The notes under the pieces: generated by a model | Seen by the model: the letters and a program-made list of their open reading frames with translations, nothing else | What the model was told of the DNA's origin: nothing | The model's database searches: none | In this document: piece after piece, positions 13,562 to 28,877 of the stretch | Layout of the letters: each line of letters starts with the position of its first letter | Position numbering within the stretch: the stretch's first letter is position 1 | Made by a program: the position numbers and the translations under genes | Assembly (NCBI GenBank): GCA_018389105.1 | Contig: JACATO010002136.1 | Span: 682,001-746,000, forward strand | DNA: 64,000 nt | Direction of reading: 5' to 3' | From: Nautilus pompilius | Taxonomy: Eukaryota > Mollusca > Cephalopoda > Nautilida > Nautilidae

Positions 13562-16500
13562 TTAAAATCAATTTTTTATTGAAGATGCTCAGAGCATCCA
13601 ATAATTAGGGAAAAACAAACACACAAGTTAAAGATTTTTGTTCAGCAGAAATTTTGTCATTAAAAACAAAAAAAATTGTTTTCTATAAACAGGTAACATG
13701 TTATTTTTAAAATTATAAATAGGGTAATCATTTTTTAATTTAAAAAATTCTAGTACCAGCTTTTGAGTATATATTTTCTACTTCAATATACTACATTGAT
13801 CAATGGCAAATAACATAATTAAATGCAGTAGACTGGTGATGTCTAAGTAAATAAGACAAAAACTGTAGTTATCCTTTATGCAGATACTGTCATTATATTT
13901 GCACAGAAATCCAATCAGAGATGGCATAGCTACAAAGGTGTCTAGACACTTTTCAAAATTAATGTAGATTTCTGCATCTCTAGCCTGCTCTGTGAATGAA
14001 AATTCAAACTTTACAAATGATTCAAACAACCGTTGCAGATCATTTTAATAAATCGTGAAAATTTATAAAACAAGAAATCAATCAATACAAAAATCTATTT
14101 GGTGACTAAATTTAAGATACTAACACTGTTCTGGAAAAAAGAGAACGAAAGAGATAAATTTGAGTGTGTAAATTTCTCATAAGTTAATATCAATGATAAG
14201 CAGTGCCTACCATTGGAACAGAAAACATTACCATTCAGGAATAATATGAGATTTGTGATTAGCAGAATTATCAATATTAAAAATAGAATATAAATTACTG
14301 CATGCTTTGGTATGTTTATATAGAAAATGAAATAGGTCATTTAATACAGAAAAAATTTAAATAAATAAAATCAGTTTGCTGAACTTTAAATATATTTTCA
14401 TATAAAATGAAATAAAATGTTTCTGAATATTACAAAAATAATTGCTATGGGAATGTTGTGCTTTGCTTAAATACTACTTTTCATCAATCAATTTTTAAAA
14501 TTATCATCTTAAAAAACAAAAACAAAATAAACTTCTCTATTTTTAATTCTCTACAGTACCTTGTTTTATTTTTATTTCTGACAATGCACAACCAGGTACA
14601 TCTATAGTCAAAGTTTTATAGACTCAAGCAGTTTGACATTATAATGAAAATATTTTTGTAGACATAGTGCAATAATAAATGTATTTAATGTCCAGGTAGC
14701 CATAAATTCTTCTATATATGTTGCCAATGTCTAATGTGATTTTAGCCTTTCTTTATATTTGAATAATTATGCAAATTAGGGCTACAATATACTGTGATGT
14801 GTCAAGATTAATTAATTTCTTTCTATTGGATCATCTTGTCTCATGATGCTGATACTTGTGTTTCCGGTCATACAATGTACAGTGCAGATAACACTACAAA
14901 ATAATCAAAATGCTTTATGGGATACTTCCTTTTCTTTTCTTCAAGATTATGTCATCACAAGTAGACAAAATAATTTTTTCTGTTTGGCCTTTGCATTCTG
15001 TGGACCATAATAATATTGTTCTGACATCTTGAGAAAACAAACAAAACGCCACTAATTTTTATAGCAGAATAGTGCACAGTTTTCTAATGAGAAGCCATTA
15101 AAAACTTTAACTACTAAATTCTACCCCCCCCCAAATATCCTCATCCTGGAGAGTCTAGTCCAATGGACACTGGTGTTTATTTCCATTACAATTATTCTAA
15201 GTTTACTTTAGTAAATAATCTTCTACATAATCAAAGGGATGTCTTGTGATTATTATGCATATTTCAAATTTAAAACTATGCAACAGAACCAAAAATATAA
15301 CTAAGTCTCATCCTTAGTGTATAAAATATGTTTCCATAAGGCCTATTTTTCAAAATAGTACTATTTTTATAACTAATTATTATTAATTTAGTTTAATACA
15401 TACATGCTCAAGATGCTAGCTGGCTGATAACTTAGAGAATAGATGTTTTGATTACATCAAATTCAATTTCATTCTTTAGTCTAATGGAATTATCATTGGA
15501 GCCAGTAGATACATCCAGTTGGATGTGAAGTTGAAGTAAAATGTCCTAATTTTGTTTTACTGCCACTGAACTGGACTCATAACAGAATGGATCGAACTAA
15601 ACACCAAGTATAATGATGCTGACAATGTCATCTAGATACATCCAGATTTTTTTTAATTTAGCGGGTGGCAGTGTAAATTGAGAGGATGGTGGTGTAAAAT
15701 TGATGAATGACTGAGAAAAAATATTGCCTCATGTATCCATAGCACATGAACACTTTTGTTATCATCATTATCATCATGCACCGAATAGAGAGAGTTTATA
15801 ATATAGGTTCTCTGAGTGAACTACAAACTTTCAACTTTAGCATGCTAAAATAATAGATGTCATAGTGTGCTTTTTAAATAAGGAAGTAAAATATGTAAGC
15901 AACCAAGGTAATATGCTGATGAGCTTCTAACATTCATACACTTGGCTGTAGCAGCTGGTCATCTGAAAGCCAACTATCTATCAAATATCTTTCTTTTTAC
16001 ATTATGAACCACTAACTTTTAAAATTACTGAGTCAAAATCACTTAAAACTTTGTTAGTGTTCATGCATTTTAATGACAAAAATAATTGCAATTAAAATCT
16101 CATAGATGATAATCGAGCATCATTTTACAAGGCTTTTGACCATCTATCTAATCTTTATTTGCAAAGTCATTACAGTTCCACTAAAACTTTCACTATTGTT
16201 CATTTGAAGGCACATGAGAAGTGAGCCATTCAGTATAGACAAAGTCTCTTGGATTTGTGACTTGAAACATCTACCCATTGAGAGAAAAAGCTTATCTTGG
16301 CAAGAATGAAACATCTGTTCTGTTGCATTAGAATGCCAAAGCATGTTTGAACTGTCTAAGGACTATTATCAAACCACAATAGTTTACATGGATTGCATCT
16401 TAATTGTGTAAAAAACTGCTAAGTACAGAAACCTCTATTTTGATCTATACATTATTACAAAATGTTGTCATATAACAATCAGTGTGATGCTTAAAAGTTT

Positions 16501-17734
16501 TTAACAAGTACTGAAAAAGTGCAATTGTTACATGTTTTTTTATTATATTAAATGTATTTTAGTTTAAAATTATTATGCTTTTAAGGTTAATGTGTTTTTT
16601 ATCCTTTTGTCTGAGGAACCAATAATAGTAGTTTGCTTTGGAATTTATTTTCAGTAAGATGAGAATTAAAATGTTTTTCTTAAACATTTTTCAAACAACA
16701 CTGGTATCTTATCCATCTTGTTGCTAATGTGGGCTAGTGGCCAACAGACTATGTAATCTTTGCCAAATACAAGCTATTTAGTAAAACATTTTTATTCATT
16801 TCTTTATTTTTAATAATAGATTTTATACCTATGGGCATTGTCAGACTCTTCAGGTAGGCAAAAGAAAAACATTTTTGACTGGTTTCTTCAATATCCTTGT
16901 AAACATTATTTGCAAAATGAGAGGTTATGAAAGATGAATTTTATATTTTAAAATGTGTATTTTTTTATAAAAAGAATGGAATATTTCATCACCTAACAAA
17001 GAAAGAATTTTAAACAAGGTATTATTAATTAAAACATGTAATATAAGAAAACCAGTAATACTGTAATGTCTCTTCAATGACAGAAAATTTATATACACAC
17101 TCATACATGTGTGAAAATACATTTTAAAAATGTTTTTATCTCCTCCCCCAACCTTGCAATCAGAAAATAATTTTTAATGTAGATCTCATTTTGCTACATA
17201 TTCAAAAGGGTATAAAAACCATTATCTATGATATCTAAAGAAAAACCAACCAATGTAGTATAGTTGACCTACTGTAATGATGCATAGATAAAGTCAGCAG
17301 TGGGAATTAGATTACAATCCAGAGAAAAATGTTGCTGTTTTTATCTCATGTTTGCTCAAAATCTTTAGTAGTAAAACCTTAGCTAACTTAATTTTTGTTA
17401 ATCTTGCTACCCTTAACCTAATTTTGCAACCTGTTGGTATTTGAAAATTGGAAAGCTATCAAAACTGACCTTTAAAATTTTCCAGTTTAAACAAAAATCA
17501 AAATAAGTATTAAAAACTAGAGTTAGAAGAATGGTCCAGATTAGATATTTCTGTCTGAGAGCCATATGCATTTATTTATTTATTTATCCTAAGATTTCCT
17601 ATATCATGTCAGAAAAAAAGGGTTTCTGGAAGAAATGAATCTGGGTGTCAACTTAACTTCTGTATATCACCAGACAGTATAACCAACCTCTGTAGCCTTC
17701 AGCAACATTGAAGAATATGAATAGGCTTTCAAGA

Positions 17735-17952
17735 TAAGCTTCTATTTGTATCTTTTACCTTCTTACATATTGCCTGCACATCCATGCCAAGAATTTTAAT
17801 TTCTTTTGAAAGTTATACAAGAAACAATAAATTTGGCTAAACTTAAGCTTCTATTTGTATCTTTTACCTTCTTACATATTGCCTGCACATCCATGCCAAG
17901 AATTTTAATTTCTTTTGAAAGTTATACAAGAAACAATAAATTTGGCTAAACT
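17735..17952 (+). repeat. Perfect tandem duplication, period 109 bp, two copies
   Basis: 17735-17843 and 17844-17952 appear identical throughout, beginning TAAGCTTCTATTTGTATC. No target-site features are seen. It is a recent local duplication, or possibly an assembly artefact. Confidence 0.93.
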
Positions 17953-20900
17953 AAACAGTTTAAATGGAAAGTTAAATCTTATACTATGCAATATTTAATA
18001 GAACAGGATTTATTAGAACACACAAATTATTTCTAATAAAATGCAAATCTGCTGATGACTGGGAAAATTCAGCAGTATACAAAATCAGTAATATCATTCA
18101 AGAAATGTATAATGCCTTATGTTGCACAATAGAATTATCTAATACAGACACCTAAGAAGTTAAATTGATTAATTATTCTTTTATCAAAACACTTGTATGT
18201 TTATACTAATTCATTTTCAATAATTGTAAATAGGTTTCACAATAAAATGAATTCAGAATTCTTTTAAAAAATAAATCAATTTATTATTCGTTTAGAAACA
18301 GTTCTACAGAGGATGCTTAAATGAAACCCAGCTGAAATAGTATTGTTGTAATGGTATCCTGCTGGGTACTTACTTATCTCCTGTTACACCTGATCAGGTT
18401 GGGAAAGTTGGTACATGACACCGGAAACTAAGGTCAGCACAGAAATGCATGATGTGGCCTGACTGTGACCAACCTAACAACCCTAGCAAAAGTCCCTAAT
18501 AAAATTCTTCATTTTTAAATGAGAGAGAAAACTAGAGTAACCAGAATAAACCCACTCTACATAATTTTCTGGTAAAGAAGAAACCATGCCAGGGAAGTTC
18601 ATCAAACCAAATTCTCCCCCCTACGGAAATGAAACTTTTTTGGCCCCAACCACAGCAATCCAGTAGACTAGCCAATGGCTTACCAGCCACCTACATATCC
18701 TTAGCAAATAATAAATTATTGTATTTAAACATTGTTGTTTTTTAAATTTATTATGAAAGTAACAATAGTAATCAGATGCTAATCATGAACTTGCAGAATA
18801 TTTTTTAAAAATTGCATCTTAAAGAACTTTAAATATTTTAAATATTATAAATTCACTAGATGTAAAAATAACTAATCACAATCTTGAATTAGTATTAGAT
18901 GATTATATATATATCAGAACAGAAATAACATGGATTTTACAACAACTATATATAATAAGGGAGGAGAGGTTAACTAACTGTAACTCTTTTACTTATAATC
19001 TTTCAACTAATCAAAAGCATTTCTGGTCACCTGAACAAACAAGCAATATGCAATGATCACAAATATGAATTTCTTACCGAAAGTTTCCTACGACAGTGTG
19101 CGTAAACCCAAAAAATGAGGCGGTAACCAAACTCACCAGCCCAGAAGATCATTTCATTCACTTAGAATATAAAATTACATAAAACAACACTTTGTAAATT
19201 AGATGTTTTTAACTAATTGTAAGGAAATGCATAAGATGTTTCTTTTGTTTGCAGTGTTGTTGTTTTTATTATTTTTTCAGTAGTGTTGATCTAGAAAATT
19301 CAAATGTGTTTTAAGAAAAAAAAAATGTATTGCTAGTAATTAGGTTTATATTCATAAAATTCCATTTTCTATCCCAACTGATATAATTTAGCATGTGGTA
19401 TTTATAATTCCTGACAACATTCTTGCTCATGTATTCTCAGCCACATAGCTACAAACATTTGGAAAAGTTGTTAGTGTTCTCAACTGGGCCTCCTTTAACT
19501 TACAGAGACATTTATTAGAGTGTGGCCATGAAATCTTTTTGAGTATCTTCAATGTTAGAACTAAATAGAAAAGTTTAGCTCATGAAATATTAAGAAAAAT
19601 GATAGACTTTTTAAAAAAGTACATACTTTAAAAAAATCTACCATCCTTGTTCTTAAGGGAAATAAAAATGTTATGATAACTACTTCAAGGAAAAGTAATG
19701 AAAAATAAAACGATGAATAATGATGGGCACAGTGCAACTAAATTGGAAAAAGTATTATTCCAAGAGCTACCATAGTAGTTAGCTGAAGAGGATAAGAAAT
19801 ATAAATCATACCAATTTGTCAGTTAAGTGAACAGCTGACTAAGAATAAAAAAATAGAAAGAATAAAAGGTATCTGCAAATTTAAAATAGAATCTGGGGTA
19901 TTATACAGACATGGAACACTAAAGCTAAAGTAAGGTAAGACAAAGCGTTCAAATAAAATTTGCAAAATTAAAAAATTTGTAAAATTAAAAACTTCATTCT
20001 TCAGGAAGATACCAAGAAAAATGTTCTTTAAGTAATTCTTTCTAAGAAAGCAGCAAAGTGACACATCAAATGCAAAATGGTGAATTTTAAAATCAAGAGA
20101 AAGAAACAAACAAATTGTGAGGTTGATAATTTAATATTTCCATATGAGAAAACTTGAGGCAAAATGCCATTAGATTTCAAAGGACGCCACATTAGGCACA
20201 AATATTTAATCACTCTAAGGACACTTTAAAATGAAATAAAACCAATGCTAAATTTTCTACATTATTTACTTTAACACCAACAGAACAACCAAGGAAACCA
20301 ACCAACCCTCCCTCTCTTTACATTCATTTTATTTACTCTAATTCATACTAGGTTTGTTATTGCTGTGAAGTGTTTTTGAACAAAACAGTTCATTTTTTTT
20401 TTTAAAAAGAAATCAAGAGTCCTCAGGAATGGATCGTGCATTAAAAAGCAAAGTTAACATTGTCCATACAATTCAATAGCTAGAATCAGTGACGAAAATT
20501 AGCAAAACTGGTTGGCAAAACCATTTAGAAATGGCTATGGAAAATTCTATAAAAGTAGCATCAAAATGTCTTGGATTAGCATATGGTAATAACCATCCAC
20601 ATATTGGACTAAACAGACCTATCAAAGAAACAAACTATTTCAGCAAAATAAACTCTGAGGCATTGTATTTTCTAGAGAAATATCTAGTTCAGGAAGTTAA
20701 AAGATAAAAAGACATGGCTTTCTTGTTTGTTTTTTTTTTTACAATAAAAACGATGACAAAAGATCTGGAATTTTCTGCATCATTATATCTAACGGACTGA
20801 CCATGCCATGACAATTCTAAATTCTAATATCAAAATTGTTTTTCTAACTTTGAATACATGAACAATATGATTTTAGACACCAATACTCATGAAAATACTG

Positions 20901-23900
20901 ATCATTGTGTAGACTCAAATGAACTCTTTGAGAATGACAATACATCATGTAAACTTATTGCATCTCTGTAGAACAATAGATCATTGTGTGTGTATTTAAA
21001 TTGCATCTTACACCATTGAAAGCATCATATTTCTTTGTGATCAGATGTTTTAATGACAAGTCTTGTGATGGATAGTGCTGCAATGGAATAATCACTGCCT
21101 GATAATTACAATGTTCGAAAGTTCAGATGTACTTTATTACATTTCTTTAATTTTAAAACTGCTAGAAAGTGTGGTATGTCTGTTTATCAGCTCACACACT
21201 GCCTCAGAGCTCAGTGTGTTAGCTATTACTCTGTTTGAACGATGAATAATTTAATTTCCTGGATTTTTTTCAATGACTGTCTATTTCTCATTGTCTGACT
21301 TTGCTACCCTAGTGAGACATATGCATTTACAGCTAAAAGTTTATTTGCATATAACATAATAGAACAGTCTCCTTGACACGTAAAAGTTGTAATTAATTAT
21401 AACAAGTCTATATAAAGTAAAAACCAGAATTATTATTTTAGATGTTAGCATTAGGATAAAGGGCAGTATCTACAAAAAAACTTCAAAGATAAAAAATTTA
21501 CAAATAATTTAAAAAATGGCAGATACCAACAAAAACAAACTTTATCTAATGATTTGTTTTTCTTAAATTTAAATACCACTTTTTGGTGGGGAAGAGTCAG
21601 ATAAAACATTTACAGCATCCCTGGTTAACTAAGCTAAGTGAGAAGCAACTTAAATTACATAAGAAAACACATTAGCAATTGTCTACACTATGTTTGGGTT
21701 AGGTGGAAATGTTTTGCATTTATCTTAAAATGTTTCCTATGCAAAATCAGTCACTTAATGGCTTTACCAAAATAGAAATTACAAAAAAACAGACCAAAAA
21801 ACTTTACATCAATGTATAGAGATCAGAATGCCCCAGACAATGTTACTTGGAATCTTGAATTGGATCACATATCCTAAACTAGCAGGAAAAGAAATAGATG
21901 TATTAGACTAATTTTGTTTTCTTTTATGAAAGTGTACACCATTAATACAGTAAGACAAGAGTTAAAAGATATGCACAGCAGTATCCAAATAACTTTAAAA
22001 ATTCAATAAGCTTTTGAAACCTAAAATGCCATAAAATTCAGATCTTAGATAATTCAAATTTACTCATCAGACAAAATCATAGCCAGAAATGATGCAGAAA
22101 ATGAGCTGTTGCCAACCAGACATTAGAACAGTTTCACGAAAAATGCAGTGGCAGTTTAAGAACTGACAGCTATTTCTAAAAGCTATGGAGCCAACTTAAG
22201 ATAAAAGACAAAAGATTAAAGTGAATTTTTCTTTTGTAAATTCCCTTAAAGTTTACTGAAGATTTGTCATTAGAAGACAAGATTTCAAATTAATGTTTAT
22301 CTCTATTCTGGTCTTAATATACTGAACAGTCAGAGATCAGCACTCAAAGTTAACAACAAATGTAATCATTCATTCTAATTATTTCAACAGACAATGATTA
22401 AAAAATAAGAAAATTCCATTATATCTGTCAACCTATTTTTGGTTATCATGATACAAATCAATTGCTTTCTACATATGTGCATATCCTCATATAACTAAAT
22501 ATGGAAATAACAATATAATTAATTTTTTGACAACGAAGAAACCGTAGACTGACTATTCCAGTGACTCTCAGGTATTTTGTTGCTTATTTGTGTCAAAATT
22601 AGATATCTTACCCAAACTATTTTCAACAGGTTATATATTTAGAAGATTTTTCTTTTGTAAAATGATCTTCTCAAGTAGCCGATCTTTCATCTCCTGCTAG
22701 CTACATTGTTCACTTGAGTCTTGGCATTCACAATGGATCCCATAATGGTATAAATAATGGTAGCAAGCATGGTACTGGGGATTCTCCTTACAAGTTTATT
22801 TGCAAGGCTTCTACTTTGAAATAATGAGAATAGTCAAATCCATCTAGAAAAATGTATAAAAATGAGATATAACACGAAAGAGTTTTGAAAATGAAGTTTG
22901 AATTGTTACAAGTGCAAGCTAAGTTACCAAAACAGATTATTTTTTGGCTTATTTAATCAATGGTAAACAAAAAGCACTACATAAATCTAGAAAGATAACT
23001 CGGCCACATAGCCTTCACTGGCTAAAGTAATAAATACTCAGAATCAATTGTTTTTTTTTTAATGTATTTTACCATTCTTTCTTTAAACAGAAAATAATAA
23101 TTCTCATGAGCATAAGATGAGCAATTAAAAAAAATCATGAAGCAATGTTTTTTTTCATTTCAAACTTGAAAATAGGTCTTCATTTTTAAAGTTACAAAGT
23201 CATGAAAATTGCCATAAATGCCATTTATGTTCTTTTCCAGCAATGACCAAAGAAATATCCATTCAACTGCTATGTCCAGTCTTTAACTGCATTAGTTTAT
23301 GTATGGATTCGGCAAATGAGATACGTTGTGTACTTTTATTTTAAACCAAAAAATGCACAGGATAACCTCATCTTGACTGTTTATTTTATGTAGCAGAAAT
23401 GGAGAGATGAACCAGTGTAATTTTTAAAACAACAATAAAAAGGCAGTGAAATGATGGTAAACTGGAGCACTGACAAGAGATGGTTTTTAATTCTCCTGTT
23501 TACAGCCCTTCTTTTAAATTATTTCACAAACCAATAAAGATTTCTCACTTGGCAAAAATCAATGGCAGCTTCACCGGTGCACAACAATACACATCCTGAT
23601 TGTATATTTTGAATTGCAGTTACATTACTGTAACTGCTACAGATTTATTGCTAAAATTAAAACTGACACTTCCCAGTATTTTCTTTGGAAGGAGATATAA
23701 TGAGAAACTATCTGAATTTAACAAACAATTCCTTCTATACTAACCTGGTTTAATCACATGATTTTTATTTCCCATTTCATTGCATATATTAATAAATCAA
23801 TTCTTTAGCAATGCTTGAATTTACAAGCTCAAGCATTAAATTTCTGATACATTCAGTGAACTGAAAAAAAAAAAATCCTGCTTCTTAAATTTAATTTTAG

Positions 23901-25039
23901 TTATGTCTATTATTATAGTATTTCTAAACATTCTTGTCACTAATATTTGTTAGGTAATAAGTAAAATATTAAACCAAAAATAGTTTCTAAGACTGAAAAC
24001 AATCTCTTGGAAGAACAATGAGTAACACTCTGAAACATCAAGAGAATAACTAAGAAATCAAGCAAACTTAGTAAGTACACTAATCAATGAAATGCTATAA
24101 AATAAAGGATCTGGAATATATACCAAAAACTTTATTAAAATCTTATTTTTATTTTAAAAAATTTAATTTACTATAAAATTTATAAACAATACTGAATTAT
24201 TATATTATAAATTTGTTGAATCAACTTACAATATTTTTTCCTAAATGTACAAGTTATCTGTAATTAATTATAATTTAAAAATAGAAAACAAAAAAATACA
24301 AAAAACTCATGTTTATGTAATTCAGAATATTTTTCAGAAGTGATAAAAAAATATTTCATATATAAACTTAAAATTACATTTGTGAAAACAATGATTTTAA
24401 CAAACATCTTATTTTGCCAATTCTATAAAACAAACATTGAAAAGGAATATAACATTATGGAGATTTGGTATTCTTTTCATAATTAATAAAGGCAAGTCTA
24501 CTGTGAAGAAATAAATTTTAAAAATAAATCTGATAATGTAGAATTCAATACAAATTTGCAATTTTTTTTTTAAATTTTAGTAATTGAGAGAAATTTTCTG
24601 AAAAGTTTCACTTAGCACAGACATCAACAAAAGCACTATTTTTAGCAAGCTTATTAAACAGGCTTCACTGTATCTAAAGATAAAATAATCCAGTAGACTG
24701 CAGACAATAACAAAAGTGTGCATACAAGAAGTGTCAAAGAGAAGAGTTTCCTTGAGTTTGTAGATATTGCCACTGGGGACTGGAACGTATGCTATGTGGC
24801 ATAATTTCCACTGTATATAAGTTTATAAACTTGTCACATATATCAAGTTTTCCTGCAGAGATGCTTTTGAACATGCTTTCCCTTCAAGATTACATAGCAC
24901 ACAAAGTTTCTCTATAGAAATGAATGTAATTTAGGGGTGTCTTTACAACCATTTTGTCATGACAGTTATTAACTGAGGCACACATAGCCCATGTGTCTTA
25001 CATATCATCCATAAATTTGTAAATACTGCATAACCCACA

Positions 25040-25864
25040 GATCCTTCATAATCAGCATGCTAACCTAGCATTTATAGAAGTTTTTACAGAAGTTCAACAA
25101 GCGTCATCAGAAAAGAGACAAGGCAATCCCCATGGAGAATGTAGCACCTATCAAGTTGCCAGGTCTACTGGCTTACCCCAGTAAACTAATGCACAAGACA
25201 TGAAAGCTGTTTCCATACAACAAAGACGACACAAAGAAACAGTTGAATTTTGTCTTAGAATTCATGGCATGTATTAAAGAGGTTAACAACATTAGGTGGA
25301 CTGATGAACTTGCTTCTACCTTCATGGCCAAGTGAACAACCATAACTGCATTATCTGGAATGAGACCAATCCATCCATATACATTTGTCAAAGAGCCCCT
25401 TTGTGATGATCTAAAGGTGACTGGATTTATCAGCAGTGACATTAGTCTTAATTATTTTTAGGCATGCATAGTTCTTGGTTTACAAACTATTATAGTTACT
25501 AGTGCATGTTATCAACACATTAGTTACCATGTTGCTGCCTACCTTTTATGAGGGCATTCAACAATGCACTAACTTCATACAAGATGACACACCATCATTG
25601 TTACATATGCTGTGAAGAACCAGCTATACAATGCTTTCATTAAATGAATCATTAGTAATTAATTCTTCATGTAAAACACCACATCTTACTATTGCAGATT
25701 TCTCATTACGAAACTATATGAAAATATGACAAGTTATAGATTATTGTTGACCTTAAGATCAACATTCAGCAACATGTGCAGAAACTGGTAGACATTGTGA
25801 ACACTTACTGTGTTAAACCAGGTCAGCAAACAGTTAATAAAATTTTTGTTTCAATAAACTGGTG
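25040..25864 (+). mobile_element. Mariner/IS630-like transposase relic
   Basis: Across frameshifts, the plus strand reads KLFPYNKDDTKKQLNFVLEF, then RWTDELAS (position of the first catalytic Asp, usually TDEATF), then VNNHNCIIW (family VNRHNVRIW). Near the end comes VDLKINIQQHVQKLVDIV, resembling the C-terminal helix region. No intact frame remains and no TIRs were identified. Confidence 0.6.
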
Positions 25865-26228
25865 TCAGTAGCTTAACTTTTTACTATTTTCTGTGATAGT
25901 TTCTTCTGAACTTGATGTGCAACTTCCTTTCCAAATTGGCATGGTCCTTTTGTGTGACTTTACATAGCAGTAGTAGTACTCCCCAGAGGCAGAACATACA
26001 AACTCCTGAAATGCATTCTCAATCTCTGGTGTATGCATGATTACTTTTGTTAATGTGTGCTTTGGTTTAGAATTATAATCAACCAACTGCAGAAAATAAC
26101 TGTATAGTCACCTTGTACATACATGTGCATACATACTTTAAAACAGTAACTACAAAAATTTTACCAATTGAGTGTTCATTTAATTCTAAAATCAAAAGTA
26201 TAATGTAAGAAGTAACCATAAGATGATG

Positions 26229-26230
<2 letters not shown>

Positions 26231-26272
<42 letters not shown>
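26231..26272 (+). repeat. (ATT)n microsatellite
   Basis: Fourteen uninterrupted ATT units (42 bp). Confidence 0.95.
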
Positions 26273-28635
26273 GATAATGATACAATAGTATATGCTTGGA
26301 GTGAAAGCAGTTTAAGCAACATGCAAGAGCTTAGTTTGATTGTACAGCTTGTGTGCTGTAGATGGATGGGATTTTTCACTATAAATTGATCATCATTCTG
26401 TGAAATACAGACTGACTGCAACTGTTCCAGAAATAAAACAGGCTTATGAAGGTGACTATCTGACAAAAGCAAGAAATATTTAAGGGAAAGATATCATTCA
26501 ATCACAGATAACATTTGATCTGGTCAACCATCAACAATAATGTTAACAGAGAAAGTTGCCTATGCTGAAAAACTGGACTGTCAAAACTGGAATTATCATG
26601 TGAACTTGTGCCCACCATATCTATCTCCATCAGTAGTATCCATGCCATTCTTTTAGGCACTTGTACATGATATGTACCAATTAATTGACAAATGAACAGA
26701 AATGAATGGAACATCCATAGCAGATGCTTTTTGCATGCTTTGATGAATGTGGTCAAAACTCCTTGATGTAATACATATAATGATGAGAGATCAGACAAGT
26801 ATTTCACCATGACCATGAGTCTAAGCAACATACCTGATTGGAAACACTTCTTTACCACAACCCAAGAAATTCTGCATAGCAAGAGTCATTCAAGATGCAG
26901 ATGGTGCTCATCTTTTTTTTTTTTAAATTACCAAGATATCTTTATCATGGAATTTGCAAAGCCTGGGACTGCTTTCATTGGTGCAGGGCATGTAAGTATT
27001 CTCAGAAAAAACTGTCCTAAATAATTGAACAGCAGCTGAAAATGCTGCACAAAATAAGGCAGCATCATGATACTGCATAGCTACACATTGCAAATGTGTT
27101 AGAGTTGAACGACTGTAATAAAGCAAACGTTTTGTGCACATTTTCTATTTTCCTATCATACTTCATGTGATTTCCATTAAAGTGGAATGTCAATTCACTT
27201 ACAATGAGACTTAGGATGCTGTTAGCACTTAACTTGATCCCTCTGACTGCATAGGAAGTATTTTCAAAAGGACAAACTCATAAATCCCTCAGCTTTAGTC
27301 AGTATACATTTAAATTTCTTTGAATATTCACAAAATCACATAGCATTCAGAACCATAAAGTGAATACGGTTGCAGGCAAGTTTTTTTTTTTTTTATTGTT
27401 GTTGTAAATTTTGATCTCTAACTATAAGCAAATTCTGATAAAATTAATAAATATAAACTAGTACACATAATATTTCAATTATTTGGTCTGCTACACTTAG
27501 TGGTAAAAACTGGGTAACACAAAAAGATTATTTCAACATCCATGTGTATGTAAGGCTACCTTCACTAAAATACAACAATATACATTTACTAATGCTATCT
27601 GTAGAAAATATAAAATGAGTAAAGGAGAGCTAATCAGCAGAGCACACATTATTTAAAAATTAAAACTTAAAAAAAACGTGTATTTATTATCTTATTACAT
27701 TGATAATTAACTCCTATCAGATAATCCTAGTTCTGATTTCCTTTTTAAATTGCAAAGTGGAGGCAGTGATATTCAGAGCAGTTAACAGAATTCTTTTAAA
27801 CCATGGAATCCTTTTAAATTGTAATGGCAAAATATAAACTATCCTAGCATTTTCTTTTTAAAACTGAATGTTGACAATCAATTAAAAATGTCAATTGCCA
27901 GCAGTTAAACAGTTTAAAGTTATCTCCCTTGCTGGGAATATGTATAGTACATATATATATATATAATCTCTGAGAGTGTTTATAAGTTTTTATTTCTTAA
28001 TATAGAATTTTTTCAAAATAAAATCAATGAACATTCTAAGCTTTCTCTTCTACCAAAAGTAGTTCTTACTTTGACAGTGAACGCGTGTATTTTGATTAGT
28101 GACGATTCTGTAGAAGGCCAGGTCTCCTCTTGTTGGTTTTTAAATAATTACGAAGAGCAAGCATATCCTCTAAATTCAGCAAACAGTCCCAAAACGTGTA
28201 GGCTATCTTTTAAGGAGTACATCTGAAAAAAACATAATCAATTCCGACAGATTTCAACTTGGTTTTATAATTAACGTTTTCCCTACTAACCATCAGTGCA
28301 ACAACACCTTCCGCCCGTGGATGCTGGTAAATTAAGTCATCAGTTTTTGTTTTTTGTTTTTTTTTTTGTTTTGTTCCCCCCCCCCCACTTGTTAAAGTTA
28401 AAGTCTAATTTTCTTTATCGAATCTTGCACAATTTTCCTCGTCAGCCTTTGAAGATGAACACCGGTTTTATAACAACTTCCACAAAAATCCATCACGTTA
28501 GAGCGAACTTAACTTTTTAATTTAAAGAGGTCGCCAAGAGAAGATAATAAACTGATTTTATACTTTCGTTTTATTATGAATTACCTACCCCAAGTATTAA
28601 CAGAGGATACCGTTCAGTATCCTCATAAAAGCTAA

Positions 28636-28664
<29 letters not shown>
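28636..28664 (+). repeat. (ATT)n microsatellite
   Basis: About nine ATT units, 0.2 kb downstream of the CADPS exon 1 donor. Confidence 0.9.
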
Positions 28665-28666
<2 letters not shown>

Positions 28667-28877
28667 TTTAAAATACTGACTTTGGGTTTGAAAAAAAACA
28701 AGGATAAAATAATGTTTGGAAAAGTTATGAAGCAAAATTGTTGTTGTTTTTTTTTTTTTGTTTTTTTAAATAATATATAATAACGTTTGTCCTGAATGAA
28801 TAAATTAAATTCTATGCACTATACAACTAGTATGAAGAGGATGGTAATCTGATCAGAACCTGTAAGTCTGGACGTAC

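Larger units (their letters stand above)
11054..28877 (-). other. CADPS intron 1 (17.8 kb)
   Basis: It joins exon 1 to exon 2 with GT and AG ends on the minus strand. It contains a TTAA-flanked MITE (12947-13561), a tandem duplication (17735-17952), a mariner-like relic (25040-25864) and ATT microsatellites. The segment 18340-18720 is less AT-rich than its surroundings and may be an old dispersed repeat, but it was not identified. 25865-27150 contains interrupted open frames on both strands that I could not assign. Nothing was recognised in 13566-17734, 18720-25039 or 27150-28600. Confidence 0.8.

Noticed and set aside
18340..18720. Candidate SINE or hidden exon in CADPS intron 1
   Set aside because: The composition is less AT-rich, but no convincing A/B box, tail, splice pair or protein match was found.
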